Of a stretch of 64,000 nt of DNA, positions 10,283 through 19,319 are shown piece after piece. The translations under genes and the position numbers were made by a program. Each line of letters starts with the position of its first letter. Position 1 is the first letter of the stretch. The stretch is taken from the NCBI GenBank assembly GCA_963709875.1, contig CAVPYB010000002.1, forward strand, positions 1 to 64,000, written 5' to 3'. The stretch comes from JAQBDA01 sp963709875 (GTDB lineage Bacteria; Chloroflexota; Anaerolineae; Anaerolineales; UBA4823). The notes beneath the pieces are model-generated. The model made no database searches. It was not told the DNA's origin and was given only the letters and a program-made list of their open reading frames with translations.

Positions 10283-11617
10283 CTAAACCCTTCTCTTCAC
10301 CAAGTTGAGGGCATATCGGTAGTCGCTGATTGTAGGTATAAACAAGTCAATCAAAGAGCATCCTAGTTTGGTTCGTATTATCCAAATCATATATATACAT
10401 GCTACCGTGTATGCAAACAAAGAAGTAAGCGCAGCACCAATGATTCCTAATGATGGTATGAAAACAATTAAAAGCCCCACTGTTAGCACTGCGGAAATTA
10501 GTTCTGCAATACCAGCCTGTAATGGTATATTAACAGCCTTCAAGGATGCCTGAAGCACTCGATTCCCACTCAATGGAATAGCAGCTAAAAGTAATATCCG
10601 AGCCGAGTTTTCTGCTGGTAAATATTCAGCACCAAACACAAACAAGAGAAGATAGTGCAGAAAAACCCAAAATAAAGCTGCTGTTGCAAGCGAAAGCCAT
10701 AAATTGACCCGGAAGAACCTCATTATATCTGTTAATTGATCTTCTTCTGTTCTTCTACTAGCCACTACAGGTAGCGCAACCATCGCCATTGAAACTCCAA
10801 TGACGAGTACCCCGCTGCTCAGGCTAACCGCCGCAGCATAATATCCGAGCTGGATCGCTGGTAAAAACATTACAATTACCAGTTGGTCTAGTCTTTCGTT
10901 GATCATCAGGGTAACGCCACTTGCCTGCGTCTTAAGACCATATGATAAAATCGGGCGCACAAATTGTCTGTCTGGATAAAATGTTTCGTCCCTTCTTGAG
11001 TATACGCTGGTTGCAGCCACGAGAAGTGCTATTGCATTGGCTGTCAGATACACGATAAGCACGTTCAGAACTGAAGTATCGTGACTGGTGAAGACCAGGA
11101 GTAACAGCCCTACTAGGATAGCTCCAGAAACTGTCAGTCTCACTAAGTTGTACTCAGCAAAACGCAATTTACCGCCAAGGTATGCCTGGTAATATAGGGC
11201 GAAAAGATTTATTGGGATGACTAACAAATAATACCTGCCAAAGCGGATCAAATCCTCACCTTGGTGTTGAAGAAACACTGGGGTCAGTAACCAACCAATG
11301 CTGATCAATATGATAGATTGGAAAAAGCCAATATAGAGTCCCGTCGCCAGAACTTTTCCTTTGGAACTTTCTCCGCTGGCAGTGAAATAGTTGATCGCTT
11401 CAACAAGCCCCAGGCTGCCTACCAGGGACAGCATAGCAGGAAATATGATAACTGCTGTTAATTCCCCTTTCCCGGTCGGTCCAAGCATACGCGGAGTTAA
11501 GATCCCGGTAAGAACAGCAATGCCTTGCAAGGCTGACGAGGTGATAAAGGTCAATAACAGATTTCCCAAAACCCTCTTTTGTAAGAATGTAATCAAATTT
11601 TTATATATTCCCATCAC
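10283..11617 (-). CDS. Wzx-like polysaccharide flippase (MOP superfamily)
   Basis: 444-aa polytopic protein with about 12-14 predicted helices. The N-terminus LLTFITSSALQGIAVLTGILTPRMLGPTGKGELTA is the typical start of MATE-like O-antigen flippases, with helix 1 followed by the R-x-LG-P-x-x-x-G signature. It would move undecaprenyl-linked repeat units to the outer leaflet for the Wzy-like polymerase encoded downstream. Two ATGs open the gene (11617 and 11614). It is the first gene after the composition break at about 11,640: everything downstream to base 1 is AT-rich, everything immediately upstream is GC-rich. Confidence 0.85.
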   Translation of the reverse strand: MMGIYKNLITFLQKRVLGNLLLTFITSSALQGIAVLTGILTPRMLGPTGKGELTAVIIFPAMLSLVGSLGLVEAINYFTASGESSKGKVLATGLYIGFFQSIILISIGWLLTPVFLQHQGEDLIRFGRYYLLVIPINLFALYYQAYLGGKLRFAEYNLVRLTVSGAILVGLLLLVFTSHDTSVLNVLIVYLTANAIALLVAATSVYSRRDETFYPDRQFVRPILSYGLKTQASGVTLMINERLDQLVIVMFLPAIQLGYYAAAVSLSSGVLVIGVSMAMVALPVVASRRTEEDQLTDIMRFFRVNLWLSLATAALFWVFLHYLLLFVFGAEYLPAENSARILLLAAIPLSGNRVLQASLKAVNIPLQAGIAELISAVLTVGLLIVFIPSLGIIGAALTSLFAYTVACIYMIWIIRTKLGCSLIDLFIPTISDYRYALNLVKRRV

Positions 11618-11639
11618 CTTATCAGCTCATACATCAATA

Positions 11640-11785
11640 TCACATGCACCGCCAGCAATCCGTCCCTCTAGTTGATCTTCTTGCCCTCAGTGTTAGGGCG
11701 CCAAAAATATGGGATACCCACCTCCTACACAACTAACGGTTGCGGGCGACCTTGGCAGTGAAATCCAGTTCGAATCCCTACCAAA
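11640..11785 (-). pseudogene. Degenerate remnant of a second GT2 glycosyltransferase 3' end
   Basis: About 145 bases read as a decayed copy of the 3' part of the intact GT2 gene at 12,990-13,685. Translation gives GFELDFTAKVARNR then a stop, against GFEPEFTAKVARNGY in the intact gene. Nucleotide similarity continues through the segments that in the intact gene encode the DQGKKIHWKDGLRA region (both contain gatcttcttgccct on the plus strand). No start and several stops remain. It lies just downstream of the PF14907 gene, so that gene is bracketed by an intact and a decayed GT2 copy. Confidence 0.75.
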
Positions 11786-11797
11786 TCACCGCCCCAC

Positions 11798-12993
11798 TCA
11801 GCGGGATCCCCCCACCGCCCCTTCCCGCAGGATGCGCAGGCCATCGCGGGCCATGCCGGCCCATTTGACCGGGTAGTACAGCGGCCACAGCCAGGCCGGG
11901 CGCGGGTCGGTAGCGCCAGCGCATGTGCGCCGGGCTGGGGAAGAGCATCGCCAGCAAGACCGGCAGGCGGTCGGCGAGGCTCAGGTTGGCGAGCAGGTCC
12001 AGCGTGGCGCTGGGCGGGGTAGCCCGGCTGGGCGTCCCGGCGGCGCGGCCGGTCTGCCAGCCCGGGATGGGAGGCGGCCAGCTCGGCCAGGATGCCCTCC
12101 GGCAGCGAGGTGCCCAGGTCCTCCTGCGCGGCGCGCAGCGCCCCGTACAGCGCCTCCGTCCAGCCGAAGTCAGCCGCCGCCTCGGATCACCGCCGGCCAA
12201 TCGATCCTCTCCGCCCAGCTTCTCCAGCAGCAGGTGAATATCGTACAGCCAGATCAGGCGGCCAGAATCGCCGTAATGCTTGAGGTATAGGTGGGCTGCC
12301 AGGTAGAGCAGGTTGGCGCCGGGCTCGAGCACCAGGGCATTACGGCCTGATCCCGGAGGGCAGTGTAGAGGGCGGCAGCGGCTCGGTATGCGCCCAGAAC
12401 CAGCCCGCCGGCGCGGCGTGGCGGTCGGTCTTGCCGCGCAGCAGGCTCCAGTGCAGCTCCACGCCCGGCAGGCCGCTACCATCCCGGCTCAGGTAGATAT
12501 GGTGCCCCTGCTCCCTGTTCAGGCCCTGCGAGATCACCGGGAAGGGCCGGGTGTAGCCGAGCTCTGCCAGGACCGACTGCGCCCGCTCCAGGGCGGCCTC
12601 GTGCACCAGCAGGTCCAGGTCGTGCATCGGGCGCAGGGAGATATCCGCATACAGAACCGCCGCCAGGTGAGCGCCTTTGAGCAAGACCACCGGGATGCCG
12701 GCCTGATCCAGAGTGCCTGCTACAAGCTCTAATTCGGAAAAAAGGGCTGCATTTTGTGCCGCACTCTGGTAGCAGGCATCCAGCAAGGCTTGCCGGAATT
12801 CAGCCGGCGTCCCCACCGGCCAACCCTGGCTCTCGAAGCAGCGGTATGCCAGTGGGGCGACGCCGTGCTCCTGCGCCAGTATTCCCAGCGTCTGCCACTG
12901 GTCCGGGCGGAGGGCAGCCCAATCCACCTGCTCGCCTCGTTCCGAGAGCAGCAGGCACAGCACCCGGTACAGCCCGCCTGCCTCGTCGCTCAC
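11798..12993 (-). pseudogene. PF14907-type uncharacterised nucleotidyltransferase, multiply frameshifted
   Basis: The N-terminal 210 aa (12993-12360) are intact and match the NTP_transf_5 family: VVLLKGAHLAAVLYAD followed by RPMHDLDLLV, with the paired aspartates of a nucleotidyltransferase active site near residues 133-135, and GVELHWSLL further on. The second half survives only in alternating frames: LVLEPGANLLYLAAHLYLKH with LIWLYDIHLLLEKL (about 12,345-12,200), then WTEALYGALRAAQEDLGTSL (about 12,165-12,105), then YYPVKWAGMARDGLRILRE ending at the TGA 11798-11800. At least three indels are needed. Starts with GTG overlapping the GT2 stop (GTGA). Very GC-rich, unlike the genes on its left. 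Such genes are common in sugar and lasso-peptide loci but their reaction is unknown. Confidence 0.65.
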
Positions 12994-13685
12994 CTGCGCA
13001 GTATCCCGTATTTCAAAATCACGTACACAGCCCGCAAGCCGTCCTTCCAGTGGATCTTCTTGCCCTGGTCGTAGGTGCGTCCGTGATAAGAAATGCCAAC
13101 CTCGTATACCGCGTAGCCGTTGCGGGCCACCTTGGCGGTAAACTCCGGCTCGAAGCCGAAGCGATCTTCGCGCAGCTCGATCTCGTCCAGGATCTCGCGC
13201 TTGAAGACCTTATAGCACACCTCCATATCGGTCAGGTTCAGGTTGGTGAACACGTTCGATAGCAGGGTCAGGCCCTTGTTTGCCAAATAATGCCAGAAAT
13301 ACAGCACACGGTGGGACTCGCCGCCCGCGAAGCGCGAGCCATAGACCACATCCGCGTGACCATCCAGGATCGGCTTGAGCAGCCTGGGGTACTCTTGCGG
13401 GTCGTATTCCAGGTCGGCGTCCTGGACGATAATCACATCCCCGCCGGCATGTTCGAATCCGGTGCGCAGGGCGGCGCCTTTGCCGCGGTTTACGGGCTGC
13501 AGGACGATATTGATCTCATCGCATTCGCTCATGCTGGAGAGATATTCGCGCGTGCCATCGGTCGAGCAGTCATCTACGATCACAAGCTCGCGCTCCAATC
13601 CCAGGTCGACTGCCAGAACGCGCTGGATGATGGTCTCGATGGTTTTGATCTCGTTATAGCAAGGGATGACTACGGAAATCTTCAT
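12990..13685 (-). CDS. Glycosyltransferase family 2, dolichyl-phosphate mannose synthase-like
   Basis: 231-aa GT-A enzyme. SVVIPCYNEIKTIETII opens the nucleotide-binding fold, VDDCSTDGT follows, then RGKGAALRTGFEHA and the metal-binding QDADLEYDP near residue 92. FGFEPEFTAKVARNGY is the C-terminal signature of DPM1-like family members that move a sugar onto a polyprenyl phosphate. There is no C-terminal membrane domain, so it would act peripherally. The stop overlaps the GTG start of the PF14907 gene. A decayed second copy of its 3' end lies at 11,640-11,785. GC-rich like its partner. Confidence 0.85.
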   Translation of the reverse strand: MKISVVIPCYNEIKTIETIIQRVLAVDLGLERELVIVDDCSTDGTREYLSSMSECDEINIVLQPVNRGKGAALRTGFEHAGGDVIIVQDADLEYDPQEYPRLLKPILDGHADVVYGSRFAGGESHRVLYFWHYLANKGLTLLSNVFTNLNLTDMEVCYKVFKREILDEIELREDRFGFEPEFTAKVARNGYAVYEVGISYHGRTYDQGKKIHWKDGLRAVYVILKYGILRR

Positions 13686-13767
13686 TGATGTATATTCCGG
13701 GAAGAGCTGTTATCGAAATGTCGGCCTCTCATGCAATGCGGAGCCTGCATGTGTCGAGCAGCGCGGG

Positions 13768-14838
13768 TTAATGATCCCCCATGCTGACCACCTGGCTGTC
13801 CCAGCGGTGCCAGGAACCATGGTGCTTCTCGAGCAGCTTCCGCCCTTCCCCGGGGGATTCCAACCCGATCAGCTCCAGATCGGCATCGACCATGATATGC
13901 ACCAGGTCTTTGAAGAAAACCCGCGGCTCCCAACCCAGCTCACTCTGGGCTTTACCAGGGTCGGCCTGTAGGTAGTCCACTTCGGTAGGCCGGAAATAAC
14001 GCTCGTCGATGCGCACATAATCGCCCCAATCCAGGTCGGCGTACCCGAAAGCCTCGTCGAGGAACTCACGTACGGTATGTGATTCGCCGGTCCCGATCAC
14101 AAAATCGTCTCCTCGCTCATGCTGGAGCATTTTCCACATGGCAGCCACATAATCCGGCGCGTATCCCCAATCGCGTTTGGCATCTAAATTCCCCAGGTAC
14201 AAACGCTTCTGGCGACCGGCCTTGATGGCCGCCACAGCGCGGGTAATTTTGCGGGTAACGAAGGTCTCGCCCCTGCGTGGGGATTTGTGGTTAAAGAGGA
14301 TGCCGTTGCTGGCGAACATGCCGTAGCCCTGACGGTAGTTGCGCGTCACCCAATAGGCATACAGCTTGGCAGCCGCATACGGGCTTTGCGGCTCGAATGC
14401 CGTCGTCTCACCTTGCGGCGGAGCTGCGCTGCCGAACATCTCACTGGAGGATGCCTGGTAGAAGCGCGCTTCAATCCCAGCCTTGCGCACCGCCTCCAGG
14501 ATGCGCATCGCTCCCAAACCGGTCACATCACCGGTGTACTCAGGCAGGTCGAAGCTGACCCGCACATGAGATTGTGCTGCCAGATGATAGATCTCATCCG
14601 GGCGGATATTGAAAATCAGCTCGATCAAGTTCCCCGAAGCAGCCACATCCCCATAATGCAAGTAGAGGTTGCCTCCATTGGCATTATGAGGGTCGTGGTA
14701 GATGTGGTCGATGCGATGGGTATTGAATGTGCTGGCGCGGCGGATCAATCCATGCACTTCATACCCTTTAGAAAGCAGCAGCTCTGCCAGATACGAGCCA
14801 TCTTGACCTGTAATACCGGTTATCAGTGCTTTTCTCAT
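13768..14838 (-). CDS. gmd: GDP-mannose 4,6-dehydratase
   Basis: 356-aa extended short-chain dehydrogenase that converts GDP-mannose to GDP-4-keto-6-deoxymannose, the precursor of fucose, rhamnose, colitose or perosamine donors. The NAD(P) motif is TGITGQDGSYLAELL. Other family features are HRIDHIYHD, the SSSEMFG serine region, SPYAAAKLYAYW (Tyr-x3-Lys) and FNHKSPRRGETFVTRKI. The ATG at 14838 (MRKALITG) is preferred over an upstream in-frame start because the Rossmann fold begins there and an AAGGAAAGG lies upstream. First biosynthetic gene after the antiterminator. No fucose synthase or reductase is in the window, so the final sugar cannot be named. Confidence 0.93.
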   Translation of the reverse strand: MRKALITGITGQDGSYLAELLLSKGYEVHGLIRRASTFNTHRIDHIYHDPHNANGGNLYLHYGDVAASGNLIELIFNIRPDEIYHLAAQSHVRVSFDLPEYTGDVTGLGAMRILEAVRKAGIEARFYQASSSEMFGSAAPPQGETTAFEPQSPYAAAKLYAYWVTRNYRQGYGMFASNGILFNHKSPRRGETFVTRKITRAVAAIKAGRQKRLYLGNLDAKRDWGYAPDYVAAMWKMLQHERGDDFVIGTGESHTVREFLDEAFGYADLDWGDYVRIDERYFRPTEVDYLQADPGKAQSELGWEPRVFFKDLVHIMVDADLELIGLESPGEGRKLLEKHHGSWHRWDSQVVSMGDH

Positions 14839-15011
14839 CCGAATTCTCTTGTGCCTTTCCTTCGTGGTCTCGGTATTGCCCGCGCTCCGCCCTTCCGACA
14901 TAACTCCTGTCGAGCAGATGCCGAGATTATTGGTCGTTGCCATTTCCTATTTCCCCCACCCACACCCACATTAGCGATGCTTTCAGGGGAGGTTTTTACA
15001 TCTTAACTCAC

Positions 15012-15043
15012 CCGGGAGGGCAGCATACCTGGTCCGCTCCCGG
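15012..15043 (-). other. Inverted repeat between antiterminator gene and gmd
   Basis: CCGGGAG at 15012-15018 and CTCCCGG at 15037-15043 form a perfect 7-bp stem with an 18-base loop, extendable by weak pairs. It lies in the 219-base gap between the NusG-like gene and gmd, which otherwise shows no open frame. No T tract follows on the minus strand, so it is not a canonical terminator. Could be an RNA element in the polysaccharide transcript; function unknown. Confidence 0.35.
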
Positions 15044-15057
15044 AGATTTACCCATAC

Positions 15058-15576
15058 CTATTTCCGTTTCTTGATCCTCTCGATCTGACCCGAATCCAGC
15101 TCAACCGGTACCTGCCGCTGACTGTTCAAGAGCTGTAGCAGCACCCGTACACGCTCACTTCCCGGAATCCGGATATCGAATATTGCTTCATAGCCAGAGA
15201 ATGGCCCATCGCTGATCATCACCTGGTCACCCTGGTTCAGACCATCAAATACCTCTCCTCCGGCAGCGGCGATTTCATCCACCCGCCTTTGGATCTCATG
15301 GATCAGGTTTTCTGGCACGATGGCTGGCTCGTCTCCAAAACAAACCAGACCCAGGGCATGCGGCATCCATTGGAAGGTCGACAGACCCACCTCTTCGATA
15401 TCCGCCTTAACGAACATATATCCAGGAAAATATGGCCTGACCTTCCGCGACCGGGGGTTGACCGGCTGGACCTTCAAGCGCGGGTAGAACACTTCGAGAT
15501 CTTGCATCCGTACCTGGCGCCAGACGACATCCTCTTTTCTCGGTTTGCTCCTGAGCGCATACCAATAGTTAGACAT
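15058..15576 (-). CDS. NusG-like specialised transcription antiterminator (RfaH/LoaP/UpxY type)
   Basis: 172 aa. The N-terminal NGN domain (residues about 3-110) has WYALRSKPRKEDVV and the family's PYFPGYMFVKAD. A KOW domain follows (GDQVMISDGPFSGYEAIF), ending in basic residues. It belongs to the NusG paralogues that load on RNA polymerase and suppress pausing or termination in long surface-polysaccharide operons. Its position as second gene of a roughly 15-kb co-directional sugar locus fits that role exactly. The ATG at 15576 has GAGAGG six bases upstream; a GTG six bases earlier is possible but less likely. General NusG would be expected elsewhere near rplK. Confidence 0.88.
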   Translation of the reverse strand: MSNYWYALRSKPRKEDVVWRQVRMQDLEVFYPRLKVQPVNPRSRKVRPYFPGYMFVKADIEEVGLSTFQWMPHALGLVCFGDEPAIVPENLIHEIQRRVDEIAAAGGEVFDGLNQGDQVMISDGPFSGYEAIFDIRIPGSERVRVLLQLLNSQRQVPVELDSGQIERIKKRK

Positions 15577-15585
15577 AAACACCTC

Positions 15586-15810
15586 TCAACCCGACATTTC
15601 ACCAGGCTGCCATTTCATAGCATCAAAACTCTTCTGGGTGACCAGGAACCTCAGTCTGCCTTTTTCTACGATCAGGCGCACTTCTCCATAGTCTCCTAAT
15701 GAGCTGAGTGCTTCGTCAACCATGGAGACCTGCTGCAGCTCCATGAACTTCAACGTACACGAATCTCCGTTAGAGGTTAATATTTGGATTTTAGGTATTC
15801 TGGTAGTCAT
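15586..15810 (-). CDS. Small hypothetical protein heading the polysaccharide operon
   Basis: 74 aa, starting MTTRIPKIQILT; GAAAGAGG lies just upstream of the ATG at 15810. A longer reading from 15900 would add a basic N-terminus with no ribosome site, so the short form is chosen. Nine bases separate its stop from the antiterminator start, so the two are surely cotranscribed. Predicted alpha/beta, no cysteines, no membrane segment, C-terminal tail KWQPGEMSG. I do not recognise the family. The position suggests a partner or regulator of the NusG-like protein, which is inference. Confidence 0.6.
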   Translation of the reverse strand: MTTRIPKIQILTSNGDSCTLKFMELQQVSMVDEALSSLGDYGEVRLIVEKGRLRFLVTQKSFDAMKWQPGEMSG

Positions 15811-16111
15811 ATCCTCTTTCCCCATCTGAGCGTTGTGACAATATTGAGCAATAAAAAACACCCTGCGGGATTTTTCACCTCTGCATAGGGCTTGGTTCAC
15901 TGGCTTAAGATAAAAATAATCTAAGCAGTCTCTGTATGCTTAATGACAATAGAAGTTTTTGTTAAGATCTCCGGTCAGCTTCAGCTTTTCAATTGGTTCT
16001 GTCACAGGTTGAGCCCAATTGTACCAGCCATTGCCCACAAGATAGTCACTTCAGGGTGTGAAATAACAATTTTGTAAACAAAATTGCCTGCAGGAGGACA
16101 GATTTCAATTT
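15811..16111. other. Intergenic region: polysaccharide operon leader and tpiA 3' end
   Basis: About 300 bases without a gene. On the minus strand the leader of the polysaccharide operon contains a short CCC-GCA-GGG stem followed by six T (15875 down to 15853), a weak terminator-like element. Further up, CAATTTTG (16067-16074) and CAAAATTG (16079-16086) form a perfect 8-bp AT-rich stem with a TAAA loop just past the tpiA stop, possibly a weak terminator or operator. I see no convincing -35/-10 pair. Confidence 0.4.
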
Positions 16112-16867
16112 TCAGGCAGCAGCCTGAACGATTGCTGTGAATTCATCCGCCTTGAGGCTTGCACCGCCTACCAGCGCACCATCGATATCGGGCTGAGCGA
16201 AGAAATCTGCGGCGTTATCTGATTTCACCGATCCGCCGTAAAGCACTCGAACCTCACCGGCAAACATTTCTCCAAAGGCATCTGCCAGAAACGGGCGGAT
16301 CACTTCCGCCACGACGCCGTTGGCGCCCTCGGCTGTAGCTGCTTTGCCAGTTCCGATTGCCCATACTGGTTCATAAGCAATGACTACCGCGTTCCCATCC
16401 TCCAGATCGAGGCGCGCCAGACCTTCTTGTAATTGGGTGGTAATGACCTCAGCTGTGCGGTTAGCATCGTTCTCTTCGAGGGTTTCACCCACACACAATA
16501 TCGGGAGCAGACCATGAGCCAGCGCCGCATGAATTTTCCGGTTGACACTGGCATTGGTCTCCTGAAAATACGCCCTTCGTTCAGAATGTCCAATGATCAC
16601 ATATTGGCACAGCTCCGCAACCATCGCCGGTGAGATCTCCCCGGTATAAGCGCCCGACGCCTCCCAATACAGGTTTTGTGCCCCCAGGGCAATATCGGTA
16701 CCCTCCAGCAAAGCACGGACCGCGAGCAGAGCTGTAAATGGTGGGCATAACACTTTTTCTACACCCTGAATAGACTGAAGACCTGGCACCAGCTCAGACA
16801 CCAGGTGGCGCGCTTCTGCGACCGATTTGTACATTTTCCAGTTTCCGGCAACCAGAGGTACTCTCAT
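16112..16867 (-). CDS. tpiA: Triosephosphate isomerase
   Basis: 251-aa TIM barrel interconverting dihydroxyacetone phosphate and glyceraldehyde 3-phosphate. Catalytic Lys lies in AGNWKMYKS (N-terminus), the His in IIGHSERR, the Glu in AYEPVWAIGTG with the mobile loop, and the phosphate-binding VLYGGSVK and GALVGGASL near the end. Length is standard and the frame is intact. AGGAAGGAA precedes the ATG. Last gene of the gap-pgk-tpiA glycolytic operon, 30 bases after pgk. Confidence 0.97.
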   Translation of the reverse strand: MRVPLVAGNWKMYKSVAEARHLVSELVPGLQSIQGVEKVLCPPFTALLAVRALLEGTDIALGAQNLYWEASGAYTGEISPAMVAELCQYVIIGHSERRAYFQETNASVNRKIHAALAHGLLPILCVGETLEENDANRTAEVITTQLQEGLARLDLEDGNAVVIAYEPVWAIGTGKAATAEGANGVVAEVIRPFLADAFGEMFAGEVRVLYGGSVKSDNAADFFAQPDIDGALVGGASLKADEFTAIVQAAA

Positions 16868-16897
16868 ATCTTAGTTCCTTCCTGATTATTTCCGTCT

Positions 16898-18087
16898 TCA
16901 AGCGCCGCTGTTGCGTCTCTCAAGCGCCGCAACACCAGGCAGCTCCAGACCTTCCAACATCTCCAGTGATGCTCCCCCTCCGGTAGAAATGTGTGTGATC
17001 TTATCTGCTAAACCGGATTGGTTGATCGCGGCGACCGAATCTCCACCGCCGATGATGGTGGTAGCCTCACTTTCGGCTACGGCCTCGGCGACTGCAAAAG
17101 TGCCTTTGGCAAAACTCGGGAATTCGAAGACACCCATCGGACCATTCCAGACTACCGTCCCAGCCTTGCGGATCACTTTTGCGAAGTTGGTTACACTCTC
17201 CGGACCGATGTCCATGATACGCCAACCATCTGGAACCGGACCCACAGACATGATGCGTGATTCAGCATCCCGGTCGAAACGGTCTGCTATGACAACATCA
17301 ACGGGCAAACGCAAACGGCTGCCGCCTTCCAGGACCAGCTCGCGGGCAGTCTCAAGTGCTTCGTTTTCGACTAACGAATCACCCACCGGATATCCCTCAG
17401 CTTTGAAAAACGTATTCGCCATGCCCCCACCGATGAGAACCTGATCGGCGCGCTTCAACAGGTTGCGGATGACGCCGATCTTATCGCTTACCTTGGCACC
17501 TCCCAGTATGGCAATGAAAGGTTTTGCAGGATCTTCAATTGCCTGACCGAGGTATTGGATTTCCTTTTCCAGCAGAAATCCTGCTGCACCTGGCAGGATG
17601 TGAGCGACACCCTCTGTAGATGCATGCGCCCTGTGTGCTGACCCGAAGGCATCATTGACATACAGCTCCCCTAAAGCAGCCAGTTCCTTGGAGATCTGTG
17701 GATCGTTTTTCGTCTCACCTGCATGGAAGCGTGTATTTTCGAGCAGGAGGACATCACCAGGTTTCAACGCCAGCGACGCCTGCACGGGCAGCTGGACCAA
17801 TACAATCGACGGAAAATGCGACCGGGCGATTCAGCAAGCTTACTCAAGTGCTCCGCAACCGGCTTCAAGGAGAATTCCGGTTTTGGCTCACCTTTTGGAC
17901 GACCGAGGTGCGAGCACAGCACCAGAGAGGCACCCTGTTCAAGTAAATAATACAAAGTGGGCAGCGCAGCCCGGATGCGCGTATCATCACCTACCTTGCC
18001 ATCAACCAGGGGGACGTTAAAATCAACGCGCACCAGCACCCGCTTGCCGGTATAGTCGACATCGCGAATTGTTTTCTTATTGAGCAT
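16898..18087 (-). CDS. pgk: Phosphoglycerate kinase, interrupted by two indels
   Basis: The N-terminal domain (from MLNKKTIRDVDYTGKRVLVRVDFNVP, 18087) is intact to the KLAESP region. Two shifts follow within about 60 bases: one in a G/C triplet near 17824-17826, restoring AFSVDCIGPAA, and one near 17770-17776, returning to LKPGDVLLLENTRFHAGE. The C-terminal domain is intact (LGGAKVSDKIGVI, GGGMANTF, GPMGVFE, IIGGGDSVAAI, STGGGASLEML). The whole restores a normal ~395-aa enzyme that makes ATP from 1,3-bisphosphoglycerate. As glycolysis depends on it and its partner gap is also broken, sequence error is the best explanation. GGAGG precedes the start codon. Confidence 0.93.
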
Positions 18088-18155
18088 TCAAACCTCCAGC
18101 ACAGGGAATAGAATTCCCCTCTGGACAAAGGTGTATCTCGGCTGTATCAGCTTGC

Positions 18156-19209
18156 TTATAGCTGTTTGGCGATCATAGCTGCCAGGTCTGCCGTGCGAAC
18201 CGAGTAGCCCCATTCATTGTCGTACCAGGCGACAATCTTTGCAAACGAGCTGGTTCCCTCGCCCATCACCATGGTAAAAGGCAGGTCGATCGACGAGCTG
18301 TGAGGGTCGCCCTTATAGTCGACGCTGACCAGCGGTTCTTCGACAGCCTGCAAAATACCTTTGAGAGGACCTGCAGCCGCATCCCGGTAATCCTGGCGGA
18401 GCTGTTCTGTGGTTGTTCCCTTTTCAAGTTCTACGGTCAGGTCGATCACCGAGACTGTCGATGTCGGCACACGCAGTGCATAGCCGTCCAGCTTTCCAGC
18501 CAGATCAGGGATAACCAGCTTCAACGCCCGCGCAGCACCGGTTGATGTCGGGATGATATTCATCGCAGCTGCGCGCGCGGCGCAGGTCGCTGTGCGGCAG
18601 ATCCAGTATTTTTTGATCGTTTGTATAAGCATGGATCGTCGTCATGAAGCCACGAGCAATCCGGTATTTATCGTGGACCACTTTGACTGCCGGGGCCAGG
18701 CCATTCGTCGTACAGGATGCATTCGATATAACGTGATGCTTTGCCGGATCGTAATTTTTGTCGTTGACCCCCAGGACAACGGTCAGGTCCTCACCCTGCG
18801 CCGGAGCAGAGATAATCACCTTCTTGGCCCCGCCCTTGGTAATGTGATTATCCGCACCTTTGACGGCCTTACCCTTTTTATTTACTCCATCGCTCTTGAT
18901 TGTGAAGATACCGGTGCTCTCGACCACGATCTCCACACCCAGATCTCCCCACGGGATATTGGCTGGATCAGTCTCCCTGAAGGCAGCCACTTTCTTGCCA
19001 TTGATCAGCAGCCCATCATCTATCACTTCAACACTGCCGGCAAATCTCCCGTAGTTTGTGTCATATTTAAAGAGATGCGCCATGGTTTTTAGATCACCGA
19101 TGTCGTTGAAAGCAACTACCTCCAGCTGCTCTGGGTAATCATCCATGATTGCCTTAAGCACCTGGCGTCCAATCCTGCCAAACCCGTTAATTCCTACTTT
19201 TGTTGCCAT
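18156..19209 (-). CDS. gap: Glyceraldehyde-3-phosphate dehydrogenase, one frameshift
   Basis: NAD-binding domain from MATKVGINGFGRIGRQVLKA; catalytic Cys in SNASCTTNGLAP near residue 153. After DLPHSDLRRAR the frame is lost. The correct continuation AAAMNIIPTSTGAARAL lies in the other frame and runs to the end (WYDNEWGYSVR). The break is in a GC-dinucleotide run at 18568-18583 and needs two bases restored (or one removed). Restored length is about 350 aa. Catalyses the phosphorylating oxidation of glyceraldehyde 3-phosphate. First gene of the gap-pgk-tpiA unit; ATGGAGGTTT gives a strong ribosome site just before the ATG. Confidence 0.95.
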
Positions 19210-19239
19210 TTGAAACCTCCATATATATTTATATTCTAT

Positions 19240-19276
19240 AAAAAACGAGCGCGACCTTCAGCCTGAGCTGATCGCC
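19240..19276 (-). terminator. Probable intrinsic terminator downstream of yvcK
   Basis: Read on the minus strand, a hairpin built on TCAGC-TCA-GGCTGA with outer GCGA/CGC pairing (19276-19250) is followed after GCTCG by six T (19245-19240). Lies in the 110-base gap between the yvcK stop and the gap start, so it would separate the two transcripts; an attenuator in the gap leader is possible. Confidence 0.5.
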
Positions 19277-19319
19277 TCATTAGAGAACGAATTATGGCTT
19301 TGGCTCCAGCCAAACCACT

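Noticed and set aside
11740..11790. A TTCGAATCC stretch resembling a tRNA T-arm
   Set aside because: No acceptor, D or anticodon arms can be formed around it. The bases are explained by the decayed GT2 copy, where the intact gene has a similar sequence.
11923..13262. Several long open frames on the plus strand across the GC-rich block
   Set aside because: They are antisense shadows of the PF14907 and GT2 genes; their composition is Arg/Ala/Pro-rich nonsense with no domains.
1..15810. Possibility that the polysaccharide locus is a prophage or transposon
   Set aside because: No integrase, transposase, terminal repeats or phage structural genes were found; the composition shift is typical of sugar loci.
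15853..15875. Candidate intrinsic terminator in the polysaccharide leader
   Set aside because: The stem has only three GC pairs with a triloop and mismatches before the A/T arms; too weak to list as a terminator on its own.
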